A DNA stretch of 64,000 nucleotides, taken from Quillaja saponaria (taxonomy: Eukaryota > Streptophyta > Magnoliopsida > Fabales > Quillajaceae). Position numbers and translations under genes: made by a program. The notes under the pieces are model-generated. The model was not told where the DNA came from, searched no databases, and worked only from the letters and a program-made list of their open reading frames with translations. Positions 24,991 to 36,917 of this stretch are shown here, in pieces. Within the stretch, counting starts at the first letter, position 1. Every line of letters begins with the position of its first letter. The stretch is taken from NCBI GenBank assembly GCA_029379385.1, contig CM055608.1:16986350-17050349 (forward strand). Direction: 5' to 3'.

Positions 24991-27428
24991 CCAGAGTTGT
25001 CTAACCATGTCCAATTATTATATCATAGTCAGCTCCTTGGTCGATAAATTGCCAGTTACCTGTTTGACAACCAACTGAAAATCACAGCAAACTTTTAATT
25101 CTTTCATGCTTGAAGCTCGATCCCACTTCAACTCCATAATTAGTGACTCGTATTTAGCTGCATTGTTTAATGCTAGGAACTCAAATTTTATAGCGTATTT
25201 GGTTATTAAGTTCGTCTAGGCTATGCAAGGTCAGTCCAGCTCCGTTTCCATATTTGCCATATAAGCAGTTTACATAAAAGGTCTATCCCTCACCCTCAAA
25301 TATGTTGGGGTTTTGTACTAGTGCGCTTGGTCACTCAGGAGAAGTGGTGCACTCCATTACAAAACTTACCAAAGCTTGGGCTTCAATATTCATGTATAGG
25401 TTGTACCTGATGTTCAACTCTCCCAACTCACTTGACCACTATACTATTCTTCTCAAGGTGTTTGGCTTATACAAAACTTTCTTCAACAACTGATTCGTTC
25501 TTACATTTATAATATGGGCTTGGAAATATGGCCTGAGCTTTCGAGCTGAGCTAATTCAAAGCCATAGCGAAATTCTTTGTATGGGGGTACCTGATCTCAA
25601 TCCTCTAGAGTATTCTGCTGACATTAGTAGATTGGCTGCTGATTCTTGCCGTCTTCGCTCACCAAGACTAAACTAGTCGCTATTAAGGAGGTCTCGTGGT
25701 AATAAATAAGGTCATCACCCTCTATTGGCTCTCCCAAAACCGAAAAGAACCCCAAATACTCCTTCAACTACTGGAATGTCCTCTCACAAGAATGCCTTTT
25801 TTAGGGTTTGGAAGAAGGGAAATGCCTACAGCTAACTTGGACATGAATCTTGCCAGAGTGATGACCCAGCCTATGAGCTGCAGAAACTCCTTAATAGTCA
25901 TCACGCACTGCATGTTTAAAACTACCCTAATCATTGCAAGGTTAGCCTCTATTCCTCTCGACGTGACCTATGAACCTTAAGAACTTCCCCGCCGACACTC
26001 CAAACATACAATTGGCGAGATTGAGCTTTAACTGATGTTGATTAATTATTTCAAAAATTTCTTGGAAATCTTAAACATGCCCTACTGAAGTGGCACTCTT
26101 AATTAGCATGTCGTCCACATAAATCTCTATAATCCTCCCCACCTCAGCTTTGAATATCTTGTTTACTTGGTGCTGATTAATCGCCCTTACTTTTTAAGGC
26201 AAAATAGAATTATTTTGAAGCAGTAGATGCCTATTTCGGTAATAAAAGCAGTATTATCCTAGTCGTCTTCAACCATACTGATATGATTATATCCCGCATA
26301 TGCATCAATGAAACTTAAGAGTCCATTCCCTAATGAGTTACCAACTAACTAAAATATATTGGGCCAAGGAAAGCTATCCTTTGAGCATTCGTTATTTAAA
26401 TTCGTACAATCTGCACATATCCTCCACTTGCCACTTTGCTTACTAACCTTAACCACATTGAATAACCAGTCCGAGTAGTGCACTTCCCTGAAAAAAATAG
26501 CCTCTAATAGCTTTATTACTTCATCCTATACTGCCTTTTTTTTCTGTTTATGGCAAAATTCCTCTTCTTCTACCTAACCAGTCTAGCGTTTGGATTGATG
26601 TTCAACCTTGTGGTTGATGACTGTTGAGTTTATCCCAGGCATAATTTTGGACTACCAGGCAAAAGCAGACCTACTTGCTCAGGACCTTTTCTTCCATTTC
26701 TATTCTCATGAACACTATCTTCTGTGGATCATCTTCAAAAATGCATACTAGTTCCAATTTGCCTACAGAGTCAGTCTTCTTCTAGATATGCATCCTCATT
26801 CCCAGGCGAGCATCCCTTATGTCATCCATATGGAAGACCTTACAGTTTGAGTACGGAGGCTCATGAAGTATCATTATCTTCCCACCCTCTGATTCCTTCT
26901 TATGGTTCCTACACCTCGGGGGGTTCGGAACTTAAGGAAGACATGCAATGAGTGAGAAGGGGATAGCCCGTGCGAAGTTCAGGAATAGACGACCTAGATA
27001 ACATTGTAAACTGAAAGAACCCTTACAACATAGAATTGGACATCACTGTCTTGTTGTGGTTCGATCTTCCAGAGTTATTGACAATTCAATTACCCTATTC
27101 TAATTCCACCAACTCGCTATTAAATCCAACAAATATGCATGCAAAAGGTTTTATATTTTCCTTGGGTATCCCCATTTTCCAAACCATTTTGAATACATAA
27201 TTTCCACTAAGCTGCCATTGTCAATCAACACCCTTTGTATCTGGTAGTTGGAGATTTTAGTAAAGATGATCAGGCGTCATCATGAAGAGTCTCCATACCT
27301 TCCAAATCATCATCCGAGAAAGTTATGGCGCTCTGAGAATTTCCCATGTGAGGCCTCTTGGCTTGTTCTGAGACTGCTAACTGCCTTCTTGCATATCATT
27401 TTCTCTCTATGGTGGTCTTCCCTGCTAT
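24990..27428 (-). pseudogene. Ty3/gypsy (Tat-like) protease-RT-RNase H relic
   Basis: Reading leftwards, the protease region near 27240-27060 has QRVLIDNGSLVEI then PKENIKPFACIFVGFN. RT starts near 26500 with FREVHYSDWLFNVVKVSKQS and GKWRICADCTNLNNECSKDS, followed by a GLLSFIDAYAGYNHI motif, and the catalytic box IYVDDMLIKSA lies near 26135-26100. A RGIEANLAMI motif follows near 25900. RNase H is at 25200-24990 with KFEFLALNNAAKYESLIMEL and QLVVKQVTGN. Frameshifts and stops are frequent. Integrase is missing: the relic ends where copia sequence begins. Motif wording fits the plant Tat/Ogre/Retand group. Confidence 0.85.
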
Positions 27429-28658
27429 TGTTAGATTTACCACGAAGTGCACATATTGTTAACAAGTAATATAGATAGAAGTAGAGTGACGAACCCACGA
27501 AGAATTAGATCTAATAATTGCTAAGTACTAAAATTGACCAATCATAACTTTATCCAAAGAAATAAACTTTGAGAGATTTATAATTAAACAAATCTAAAAT
27601 AAGCAAGCAAATATAAGAATGTAATGGAGGAAACCTAGAATTACAACTTCCTTCAACACTCACTTGGATTATTATTATCTTATCATGCTATGATATATCG
27701 GTTCAATTATAAGTATCTTTCGAATTGCTTATAACAATATCAAAGTTAACCAATTCATTATATTTCTAAACAAGCATGTGAATGAACTCAAACAAGTGCT
27801 ATCTTATTCAAAGCTAAATCTAGATTTTCTTCGTCAAGGTTCCTCTAAGTTACTTAATCAATATAATTAATTAGTAGCTAATTAATTAGAAGCATAAAGC
27901 ATAGAATAAGATAAATAATTCATGTATCAAACCCTAAGCAATCCTATTATAAACATAAAACCAAGCTACATGTTAAGTTTCATTACAATTCTAGAGAAGT
28001 AACTACTATATGCTACTTAGTATAAACATGGATTCATATAAAGAAAACATCAAACAAATACAAGAAAGTAAAGAAGGATTAGAATAAAGAAAACTATAAA
28101 AGTTGTCACTATCCTTGCTTCACTTGCTTTTTGCACTCTTGATTGCATCTTAATCTCTTGACTTTCTTAGCTAAACTTATGTGCTTTTATTCCATACATA
28201 AACCTATTTAAATAGGCTTCAAAACCCTCAAAAAGATGTCAATTTAGACTAGGAATCAATCTGGCAGCTTAGCACTAACGTTCTAGCACCTAGGCTGTGG
28301 CTTTTGGGTGCCTAGGCGCTAAACCTGGCATCATGGCACTAACTTTCTGGCACCTAGAAGCTGGCTTCTTTGGCAGCACACACTATTTTGTGATTTTTGA
28401 GTGTTTTGAGCCCGAATTTGACTTCCAATAGGAATCCTTTAAGCATGAAACCTTTAAAACACAAAAACTAAGATAATTTATAAACCACATTAAAAACCTA
28501 AATCCTAGTCAAAATGAATTAGGATTCACATCCTAATATGATAAGAACTCAACTAGGATTTAAGTAAAAACATAAGCAAACTTCAACTAAAACTTAAGAA
28601 CTTAGCAATAATAAGAATAAAAATGACATGTAAATAAGGTTATTTCATAGACTTATCA
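27429..28658 (-). repeat. 3' LTR of gag-only gypsy element
   Basis: 1230 bp, matched along its length to 31135-32521 but lacking about 110 bases present in the right copy around 31500-31610. TG...CA ends. Followed by the polypurine tract (28659-28675). Confidence 0.8.
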
Positions 28659-30615
28659 CACCTCCAAACTTAAGGCTTTTCTAGTCCTTAAGCAAAAGAA
28701 AAACTAAGACACAAGTGACTAATGACAAGGTAAAGATGCATCACACTAACATAATGACATCCCCAACATGCTCTCAAAAGTTTCACATAACCTTTAACTA
28801 AATGTCAACCATAGGTATCATTCAACTTTATATTTCAATTCAAGGGCAAGCAAAAAATTCAAATGAATTTCTAATGTGTGTGTGTGTATGATCTTTTAAC
28901 AAAGGAATGCATGCAATCCAGATAAGTTTATGCTAAGTAAATCCAACTTACCACTCAAACCCCATTAATTTGCTTTTCAACTCTCTCTCCAGTAATGTAG
29001 ACTCTACTAAGTCAAGGATCAATTGGTCTTTATAAAACTTGTAACGAAAGCTTGGGTAACTGCACGATAAAAGTATATTTAAGGCTCAAATTACCCTAAG
29101 CACATAAATCACCCCAGACCCTTGAAAAGCTCTTTTCACCATCCAAGTAATACCCACTTGGCATACTCTTTTATTTTCTACCATTTCAAGTCTTTTTCTA
29201 CTTTGATTAGCTTTTTCTTTTGCTTTTTTTTTTTTTTAAACTCTTGTACACCTCAAAACTTATTTCTTTTTATTTTGAATATAGGGGTGATCAAGAGGCA
29301 TAAACATATACTTTTTCTTTTCTTTTCTATAACTCCAATCTTTCATCTTTTTTCTCTGCATGGCTCAATATATTCAAAGAATGATCAATATGCCTAAGAG
29401 TAAAGGTTCAAAACTAGAATTTAAAAGAATGGTTAGGCAAAAATTTTGTGGGTGTCAAAGATAATTAAATATAGGCTCAATGGGATAACTAGGGATATAA
29501 TATAAAACATAGTAAGCTTAAAAAGGCTTAAACGGTCCAAAGATGACCTAAATGATGTCCTTGATTTAGTTTTGTCTAGGATTTGGCCTCAATAGAGAAT
29601 CAAACAAATTATAAAGTTCCTAACTAAGTATGAACTTCCCAAACATAAGCAGTATCTAAATAAGCAAAACAATCCTAATAAAAAGATCAAGTGCATAATA
29701 TATGTTGGAAATCACATCCTACAATGCTACTAACTCAAAAATTTAACATGAATATCAAGATCATATGAAAACTAATATATTATCATTGAATGTGGAGATT
29801 TCATCATTAAAGCATAATACATCATGATTAACTAACAACCTAAACACAAGCACACCAATAAAACCCTCCCCCAAACTCAAGACTAACATTGTCCCTAATG
29901 TGTAAAATAAAAAATAAAAGAAAAAGGATAAGGATAGAAAGACTCCCCAGCATTGAAGCAAAGTGGAAAGCTTACTAATGTTTGGCCTTGTAAAATTCTC
30001 TATGTTGGTAGAAGGTAAAAAATGATGAACCTGTAAAAATGACAAAGAACACTTAATAAAAACTAAAACATAAAATAAATAAGTAAAAAAAGTTTAGAAA
30101 CTTGGGTTGCCTTCCAAGAAGCAAGTGCTTCTAAACAAGCAACTTTCGCTCATTGTAAGTGTCATATAATACTATATATGGGTCTTGATTCAAGATGCCC
30201 TCAAGCTTGGCAATATATGGTAGTAATTGGCACATGCGCTCAACATCACTTGGCTTTTGAAATCTTGCTTGGTATGTGTAAAGATAAGATGTTAAGGATA
30301 GTGGTGGAGGAGTTAGCCACATAGGATCTTCATAAGTATAAACACATAGGATCTTCATAAGTATAAAATTTTGTGGCTTTTAGGTGGAGGAAGAGTTGGC
30401 CACATATGATCTTTATAGTTGTTCTCTTTAGTTGTTAACTTAGACTCAAGAGATTATGGTAGTTTCTTCTAGAATCAAGTCTTCAGTTATTTCCTCAATC
30501 TGAGTCTCCTTCCATACTCAATTAAAGTTCATTAATTTGGTCATCATGGACTTATTTTTCTATGACCAAATTAGGCTCAATAGGTTGGGTATTATTGACT
30601 TCCTCATGTGATTTT
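28659..30615 (-). other. Gypsy element internal non-coding 3' region
   Basis: Holds a second purine-rich motif read on the minus strand as GAGTTTGGGGGAGGGT (about 29865-29882), preceded by ATTAGGGACAATGTTAG. It also holds CTTCTTGGAAGGCAACCCAAG-like sequence near 30102-30122. Both are stock features of the region after pol in plant gypsy elements. A pyrimidine-rich run lies at 29205-29240. Open frames here (29122-29397, 29761-30045, 30131-30358) have no family resemblance and are not called. Confidence 0.55.
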
Positions 30616-30965
30616 TCATCTACTGAAGTGAATAAATGTGGAAATGAAATTTTGTACCAATTCTTGAGATATCTCTATTTTCTCCTCTCTTGGTGTACGC
30701 TCACACTCACTTGTTATAGACTCACTCATGAATATGCTAAGATGATCCAACAACTCATAAGCTTTGTCTATACTTAGATTCATGAAGTCTCCACCAGCTA
30801 GAATATTCAACACTTTCTATGACCTCTCATGCAAATCATTGTAAAATGTATGGAGTTGAAGCTAATTTGGTAAGCCATGAGTTGGATACATTTTCAACAG
30901 ATAGTTGAACCTCTCCTAAGCATCTTAGAATGATTCCAAGTCATCTTGAGTGAAACATATGAGGT
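30616..30965 (-). pseudogene. Ty3/gypsy Gag relic
   Basis: Minus-strand reading gives FTQDDLESF (stop) DA (stop) ERFNYLLKMYPTHGLP, then LQLHTFYNDLHE and VLNILAGGDFM, then IDKAYELLDHLS. These match the plant gypsy Gag order: 'E..ERFK.LL..CP.HG.P', 'L...FY.GL', 'D..AGG.' and 'AYELLE.L'. Four in-frame stops are visible upstream of the open part 30813-30616. It lies about 150 bases from the PBS, as expected. The zinc-knuckle part and pol are missing. Confidence 0.8.
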
Positions 30966-31107
30966 TAAAATATTTAGTATACATCTCCAATGTACCTCAC
31001 AAAACAAACAAGAAAATAAAATTAAAAAGATAAAAGGAAAAAAATATAATAAAGAGTTTGAATTAGAATTAGAATTGGTTGGTATTAATATTAACAAACA
31101 TTAGACT

Positions 31108-31134
31108 AATTCTTCGGCAATGGAGCCAAAAACT
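31108..31134 (-). promoter_or_regulatory. Primer-binding site of gypsy element
   Basis: Minus-strand AGTTTTTGGCTCCATTGCCG immediately adjoins the LTR end. It is near-identical to the PBS commonly seen in plant Ty3/gypsy elements (TGGCGCCGTTGCCG), with two differences in that core. It sets the minus orientation of 27429-32521. Confidence 0.75.
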
Positions 31135-32521
31135 TGTTCAGATTTACCATGTAAGTGCACATATCATTAATAAGTTATATAGATAGAAGTAGAGTATCGA
31201 ACCCATAAGGAATTAGATCTAACAATTGCTAAGTACTAAAATTGACCAATCCTAACTTTATCCAAACGAATGAATAATAAGAGATTTATAATTAAACTAA
31301 TCTAAAATAAGCAAGCAAATTTAAGAATATAATGGAGAAAATTTAGAATTACAACTTCCCTCAGCACTCACTTGGATTACTATTATCTTATTATGCTTAG
31401 TTATGATACCGAATTACTAACCTAAGGTTCTTATTCAATTATAAGTATCTTTCGAATTGCTTATAATAATATCTAACTTAACCAATTCACTATATTTCTA
31501 TGAGAATTGAATTAAGTTAGACGCATTAAGAGTAGACCTAACATGGCTACACAAGGTATGGACGTATATTTCTTCATACATACAAATCAAATTCAAACAA
31601 GCATGTGAATGAACTCAAACAAGTGCTATCTTATTCAAGGCTAAACCTAGATTTTCTTCATCAAGGTTCCTCTAAGTTACCAAGTCAATATAATTAATTA
31701 GTAGCTAATTAATTAGAAGCATAAAGCATAAAATAAGATAAATAATTCATGTATCAAACCCTAAGCAATCATATTATAAACATAAAACCAAGTTACATGT
31801 TAAGTTTCATTGCAATCATAGAGAAGTAACTACTCCATGCTACTTAGTGTAAACATGGATTCATATAAAGAAAACATCAAGCAAATACAAGAAAGTAAAG
31901 AAGGAGTAGAATAAAGAAAACTATAAAGGTTGTCACTATCCTTTCTTCACTTGCTTTTTGCACTCTGGATTGCCTCTTAATCTCCAGACTTTCTTAGTTA
32001 AACTTGAGTGCTTTTATTCCCCACATAAACCTCTTTAAGTAGGCTTCAAAACCCTTAAAAAAAAAGTCAATTCGGACTAGGAACCCCAACACTAAAGTTC
32101 TAGCACCTCAGCACTAAAAATCAGAGTGTTGGATCACGTTGGGGGCCTAGGCTGCAGCTTTCTAGTGCCTAGGCACTAGGACCTGGAGCCATGGCACTAA
32201 CTTTTTGGCACCTAAGAGATGGCTCCTCTGGCAGCAGACACTGTTTTGCAATTTTTGAATGTTTTAAGCCCGAATTTAACTTCCAGTGGGACTCCTTTAA
32301 GCATGAATCCTTCAAAACACATAAACTAAACTAAGATAAGTTATAACTCACATTAAAAACCTAAATCCTAATCAAAATGAATTAGGATTCACATCCTAAT
32401 ACAATAAGGACTTAACTAGGATTTAACTAAAAACTGAAGCAAACTTCAACTAAAACTCAAGAACATAGCAATAATAAAAATATAAATGACATGTAAATAA
32501 GGCTATTTCATAAACTTATCA
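31135..32521 (-). repeat. 5' LTR of gag-only gypsy element
   Basis: 1387 bp, same ends as 27429-28658. Includes a 'gcacctaggc' / 'ctaggcactagg' rich patch (32100-32230) that is also found in the other family members. Its right edge (32521) coincides with resumption of the interrupted gypsy relic. Confidence 0.8.
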
Positions 32522-32790
32522 CCTGTAGGCGAGAAGCCTTCAGCAATAGTGTATATCACCCCCACAACCTTATCCTTCTCTTCCGATGATCCCCTGCGAC
32601 TTGGCCCCCTGTTCTCCTCATAAGGATGTTAGCCTATAATGATTCTCCTCTTGATCGTTCTTTTGTTCTCCCTTTCTATACACGCTCCTTCATTAAGGCA
32701 ACCTTCTTGATAAACTTCTCTATTTAGAGTGGTCAGCATTACGACTATCCATCTTTGGGGTGCTAGGCCATTTCATAATGCCCTTAGATT
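32522..32790 (-). pseudogene. Ty3/gypsy Gag-protease linker, continuation of 24990-27428
   Basis: The minus strand reads VVGVIYTIAEGFSPTG just before the insertion, the counterpart of the 'I.TIAGGF' motif that precedes protease in Tat-like elements. On the other side of the insertion the frame continues with SREDHHREKM, AVSEQAKRPHMG and ITFSDDDLEGMETLHDDA, again in family order. Upstream of 32700 the reading is poor. Confidence 0.7.
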
Positions 32791-33700
32791 GTACAATCAT
32801 GAGCACAATTGTTCGGGACCTGTTAAGCGATTATCTATTATTAGTTCTATTGGCCTATGTGGTTTTAAAACAAAACAAATTGATGCTTAAGGTTCAAGAT
32901 AATAGTTATAAAACTGGAAAGAAGATAGATATTAAAATTCAAATTTTGATGAGTAGTATAATTACATGTATCGTATTAATACTAAGACAATTGCATCACA
33001 TAATTTTAACGTTCGAGAATATTAGATTGCATTTATCATTTTTAATTCTAGTATTTTGGCTTTATTTTGAAGAAAACAACTTCTATTCATAATAAATAAA
33101 TAAGTAAATAATAAAAAATAAAAACAAAAACAAAAATACTATAAATGCACAAAGCATTCTAGTGTTATAAGTCAGCATAATCAAAATAAATAAGCGGAAG
33201 ACAATAAAAGAGTAAAAGTGTGAGAGAACAACCTCCTCTATGTTTGGACTTCCACACTTTTAGCCCCTTTATATAGAATGACTACTGACATCAGTTATAA
33301 TATTAAGAGAATAATTATTGTGTCAATTACAATTCGGATTAGATTGTTATACCTTGACCAAACCACATATAATAATATGATTGAATTTGTACACACCTGA
33401 GAAAAAATCCAATGTTTTAAATTAAGTTTCAATATTGAAGTTCTAAATTCAAATATATAATTGGTAAATGATAGAATTAAAATAGTAATGATACCCCTTG
33501 TCACGAAGGCCTTGCTTCATTTGGCCTACCAAACAAATAACAAATGTGCATAAACTTGTGTGAAAAATCTTATTTTGATTATTTATAATTATTGATATAT
33601 AGAGTAGAAATTCTTAGAAGGGAGAAAATGAGAAGTCTTAAGTTTTTGCACAATCGTGGAAAACATATGCATGTAGCATCAAACAATTTAAAGGTACAAA
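32791..33700. other. No gene recognised; AT-rich spacer
   Basis: A 110-codon frame at 32760-33092 overlaps the edge of the gypsy relic and resembles no family I know. 33180-33290 has a 'gagagaacaacctcc' and 'ccctttatata' pattern that recurs loosely at 61770-61820 ('gagaggacaacctc', 'ccctttatata'), suggesting LTR scraps of one further family. Nothing else is supported. Confidence 0.3.
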
Positions 33701-33754
33701 AGACTCACAATCTATGTAGCGGTAGCCTCACGATCTCACCATGTTCAACATTCA

Positions 33755-35057
33755 AGAAACCATAAACGGGTTGAGTACAGAGCCAATGAAGAACACAGCC
33801 TTGGAAGTCTCTTCCCTTATGATAAACATGAAAGGATGGTCCGCCACAAAGCTTGGAACTGGATACCTGGCACAATAGAGTACACAAGTTGCAGCAGCTT
33901 CTGTCCCTTCCTCATTAACTTTTTTGCATACTTTACGAAAGATCTTTGAAACATAAAGCTTGTCTCCATTGAAGGAATCCGACACTTCGGTGAGCTCCCC
34001 TTGCTTGAATGGTAATATCAATCCCAACTCTTTCATTTCCTTTAAAGCTTCAAACTTGAATGAGAATTTAAATCTCGGAATCCAAAAATTAGGAATTTCT
34101 TCATAGGTCAGCCCAAAATTCTGATTTAAGAATGAGGAGTGGAATTGAGTTTATGCATTAGATTTAGCAGGCCATCTTTCTCATGTGGAAGAAAGAAGTG
34201 CATGGAGAATTTCTGCTGATCATGAACACTTCGGTATGGAATTTCAAGTATTTTGAAGCTATCAGAGGATTTGTAGCGATATTCTTCATATTTCCTGCCA
34301 GTCATGAATGGAACTTGTACTTTCTGCCCAGTGAGAAGATGGAAATCTTTGTTTTCAGTCCTTGATGGATCAAACCCGTTGATCCCATGCTCCTTTGAAG
34401 TACAATGCGTTAGCAAGAACCAACCTTGTCTCAGAACCTAAGGACCCAGATGGGAGAAGATTTTTTAATTGCCCATTGGTTGCATTTTCAACCCAGGAAT
34501 TCACTTCATGTGTTACTTCATCAGACTTTATATAGGAACAAACATAAGATGGTTTAATTATTTGTTAGTAAAATCCATATAATGAATATAATAATTAAGC
34601 ACTATTTATGAAGTACAAAAGAAATAAGTATCTCTGTTATGAAGTCAACCTCTTTAGCTTGGCCTTTGTAAATATGTCTAACTACCTCTTCAAAAGAAGG
34701 CTTCAAACCAAAACTTATATCCACCCAAGAACCATTGACAAAGGACAAGATTGGACATCCCGTGACGCTTCCACTTCCACTTCCACTTTCATCATCAAGC
34801 CTTATACTGAGAAATAATTTTTAAAGACAACAAATTCAGATCATGAATACTTTCGGATCCCAAAAATAAAAGAAGCTGCTTCAAGGTATGTCCAGTAGAT
34901 CCTGCAGCAATAAGACTAAGCATCACATGAATAGCAAAGGGGGGTAGGATACAAAATTTGAGCCATTTTCAACTTCTTTCTGCAGGACTGTATATGCCAA
35001 TTGCAAACAAAAATCAGTGTTCAAAGAAGCAGTGAATAACTTTGGAGGGGGCTCCAT
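33755..35057 (-). pseudogene. Plant serpin pseudogene, two exons
   Basis: Exon 1 begins at ATG 35057 (MEPPPKLF) and carries FAIHVMLSLIAAGSTG, LLLFLGSESIHDL, LSFVNGSWVDISFGLKPSF and VDFIT, the helix A-D part of a plant serpin. An intron of roughly 100 bases (about 34520-34640) separates it from exon 2, which carries [72 protein letters not shown], the hinge VNEEGTEAAA and the C-terminal FVADHPFMFIIRE and GSVLNPF. I count four frameshifts: after NFVS, after ISQYKA, after GAWDQ and after NSTPH. The reactive-centre segment between hinge and FVADHPF is 13 residues, about six shorter than in plant serpins I know. Serpins inhibit serine or cysteine proteases by loop insertion; this copy cannot be made intact. 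Confidence 0.9.
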
Positions 35058-35384
35058 TATAGCTTCTAAAGTTGTTTTCTGCTACATTCATTTTGCATTG
35101 TAACTTGTCTCATTTATACAAGGGGATCCTCCTAGATACTTCTGTAGTCATATGTGGCTTGATTCTATATATTAGTTTTACTATTACTTTCCTTTGGCTA
35201 AACCAACGAATGCAAACGGCTACAGATGAAAGGTAAAGCCAAAACAAAATAATTTCATTGTTGTTATTTACAATAATATTTTTATCCCTATCCCTAACTA
35301 TTCAAGCAAAGCCAATTTTTCCTATAGGACAAAATATCTGTTACATAAAAATCTTGAAAGCCTTATACATTTGACAAAAATGAT

Positions 35385-35764
35385 AAAAGTTAAAATATTG
35401 GAGAAGAGTTCAAGATTCAGAAAGAAATTTCAAGTTCAAATCGAATTTCAAAGCTAGCATGTAGAAAGCTTTAGGATAAGCAAGCTAGAGTTCATATTGT
35501 GTGTTCACATTTGATGACAGCTAGCATTTGTATCAAATATAATGGATTGTAATGGATTAATAAGAGAAGGAGTTGTAGCACTCTACTATTTTGACAGTCT
35601 CCTAATATCATTCATTTCTGTATGACTTATGTCATAAATTTACAAATCAATAAAGTCCCCTCACAGTATTACCATATACATTGTTAGATAGCGCTTTCGT
35701 TGAGTGACTCTCAAAATTCCAATGTTGATATCAATGCCCAAAATAGCAACAATGGTATCAGAGC
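35385..35764 (+). mobile_element. Copia LTR end with exact PBS
   Basis: TGGTATCAGAGC at 35753-35764 is an exact copia initiator-tRNA-Met primer site. It follows sequence ending in CA at 35751 and containing a polyadenylation-like 'aatcaataaagt' (35645-35657). The LTR start is uncertain (35385-35400). No Gag is readable downstream and no second LTR was found, so this is a fragment upstream of the serpin relic. Confidence 0.5.
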
Positions 35765-36211
35765 TCAAAATACCAATCTACCAATCGTATCATCTCAAAA
35801 TACCAACAATATCCACTGTGATTATAATTTAATTGAATAGATACGAATATACCATGATTTTGTTATTGCTCTCTTTCCCTTTCTTTGCATTTGTGTCCTA
35901 ATGGCGGCATCAATTAATAAGAGAGTTTAGAGTCAAACAGGGCATCTCTATTGCTTCTCTTTTCCAATTGACTTGTTCAGCTTACACTAACTACAAATCA
36001 CAGGATAAGTTTTGCTTCAACTTCGAATCCTAGGAAGTTCTACATCAGAAATGGACTATATATATCATATGATTACACGCTCTTTTATGATGGCAATGGA
36101 TCGCATCGGTATCTGACCCAATCCAAATTCAATTTATTAGATTAGTTTTTCAATTTGGATCGGATCAGATCGGGTTGATTTAGACACGATCCATCTCTTT
36201 TAATATTGATC

Positions 36212-36525
36212 CTTTGGGAGAACTAGGCACTGATGGATTCATGGTCAAGTAAGGACATTTTTTAAGCTATACATAGTTTCTTTCACATTTGCAGAATGCT
36301 GAAAGACATAAACCACACAATTATTTCCTTGATTCCCAAGGTGAAACCTTCTTTTGCAATGGCCCAAATTATGCCTATTAGCTTGCGTATAGCTTTTTTA
36401 AAAGATTATTTCTATAGTTCTTGCTCAAGAATGAAGGGTTTTATGCCTAGAATTGTGGGGCAAAACCATGCTGCTTTTGTGGGTGGGCATCTAATATTAG
36501 ATAATACTTTAATTGCTCATGAATG
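36212..36525 (+). pseudogene. LINE (L1-type) reverse transcriptase, part 1
   Basis: Reads LGTDGFMVK, then after indels LKDINHTIISLIPKVK, MPISLRIAFLKDYF, then MKGFMPRIVGQNHAAFVGG and ILDNTLIAHE. These follow the plant LINE order 'GPDGF', 'LN.T.I.LIPK', 'RPISL', 'LP..I...Q.AFV.GR' and 'DN.LIAHE'. It is interrupted at 36525 by an LTR element and resumes at 39759. 36090-36200 just upstream contains an inverted 'ccaatccaaatt' / 'aatttggatcgg' pair of unknown origin. Confidence 0.8.
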
Positions 36526-36917
36526 TTAGGAAACATAATAAAGGATAAAACATAATTTGTAGACTTTGAAGCGCGTTGTTATTACAACACTATCTTTAAA
36601 GAGATATTGCCTGCATACTCTAATAATTTATGAATTGCAGACAAGTCTCTTCTAGGATCCAACAAAGTCTTTTAGAATCTTGTTATTCATAATTGTTCTC
36701 AACTACTTATAGAAGCCATCTATATATAAAGAATGAATAGTCATGTATTCAACAGTCATAACTTTTGACATAATAAGCTATAACTTTAATTCATTAGTTA
36801 CGTTTCTTGGTACCAACAAATTATAACTATTAAATTCAATAATTATATCTCTTCACATACATTACTATTCATGAAAAGGCATTCCAATTTAGGATTTATT
36901 TTATAATCTATCCAACA
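36526..36917 (-). repeat. 3' LTR of 3.2-kb element
   Basis: 392 bp, TG...CA in plus view, closely similar to 39363-39753 with scattered substitutions. Adjacent polypurine tract at 36918-36930. Confidence 0.85.

Larger units (their letters stand above)
27429..32521 (-). mobile_element. Ty3/gypsy element with two LTRs, gag only (non-autonomous)
   Basis: Both LTRs start (plus view) TGTT(C)AGATTTACCA and end CTTATCA. The PBS next to the right LTR reads, on the minus strand, TTTTTGGCTCCATTGCCG, close to the plant gypsy PBS 'TTTTTGGCGCCGTTGCCG', which fixes the orientation. The polypurine tract next to the left LTR is CTTAAGTTTGGAGGTG. Only a Gag relic and the non-coding 3' part lie between; pol is absent. 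It splits the gypsy relic at 24990-27428 and 32522-32790. Flanks offer CCTGC / CCTGT as a possible duplication, offset by three bases on the left. Confidence 0.8.

Noticed and set aside
29122..29397. 91-codon pyrimidine-rich frame
   Set aside because: Low-complexity Phe/Leu/Ser translation of a pyrimidine tract in a gypsy element.
32760..33092. 110-codon open frame, plus strand
   Set aside because: Overlaps the edge of a minus-strand gypsy relic, has AT-driven composition (Leu, Ile, Lys) and no family motif.
34183..34365. 60-codon open frame, plus strand
   Set aside because: Antisense shadow of serpin exon 2.
36090..36200. Inverted 'ccaatccaaatt' / 'aatttggatcgg' pair as a MITE
   Set aside because: Arms are short and imperfect with no flanking duplication; could be a transposon end but not supportable.
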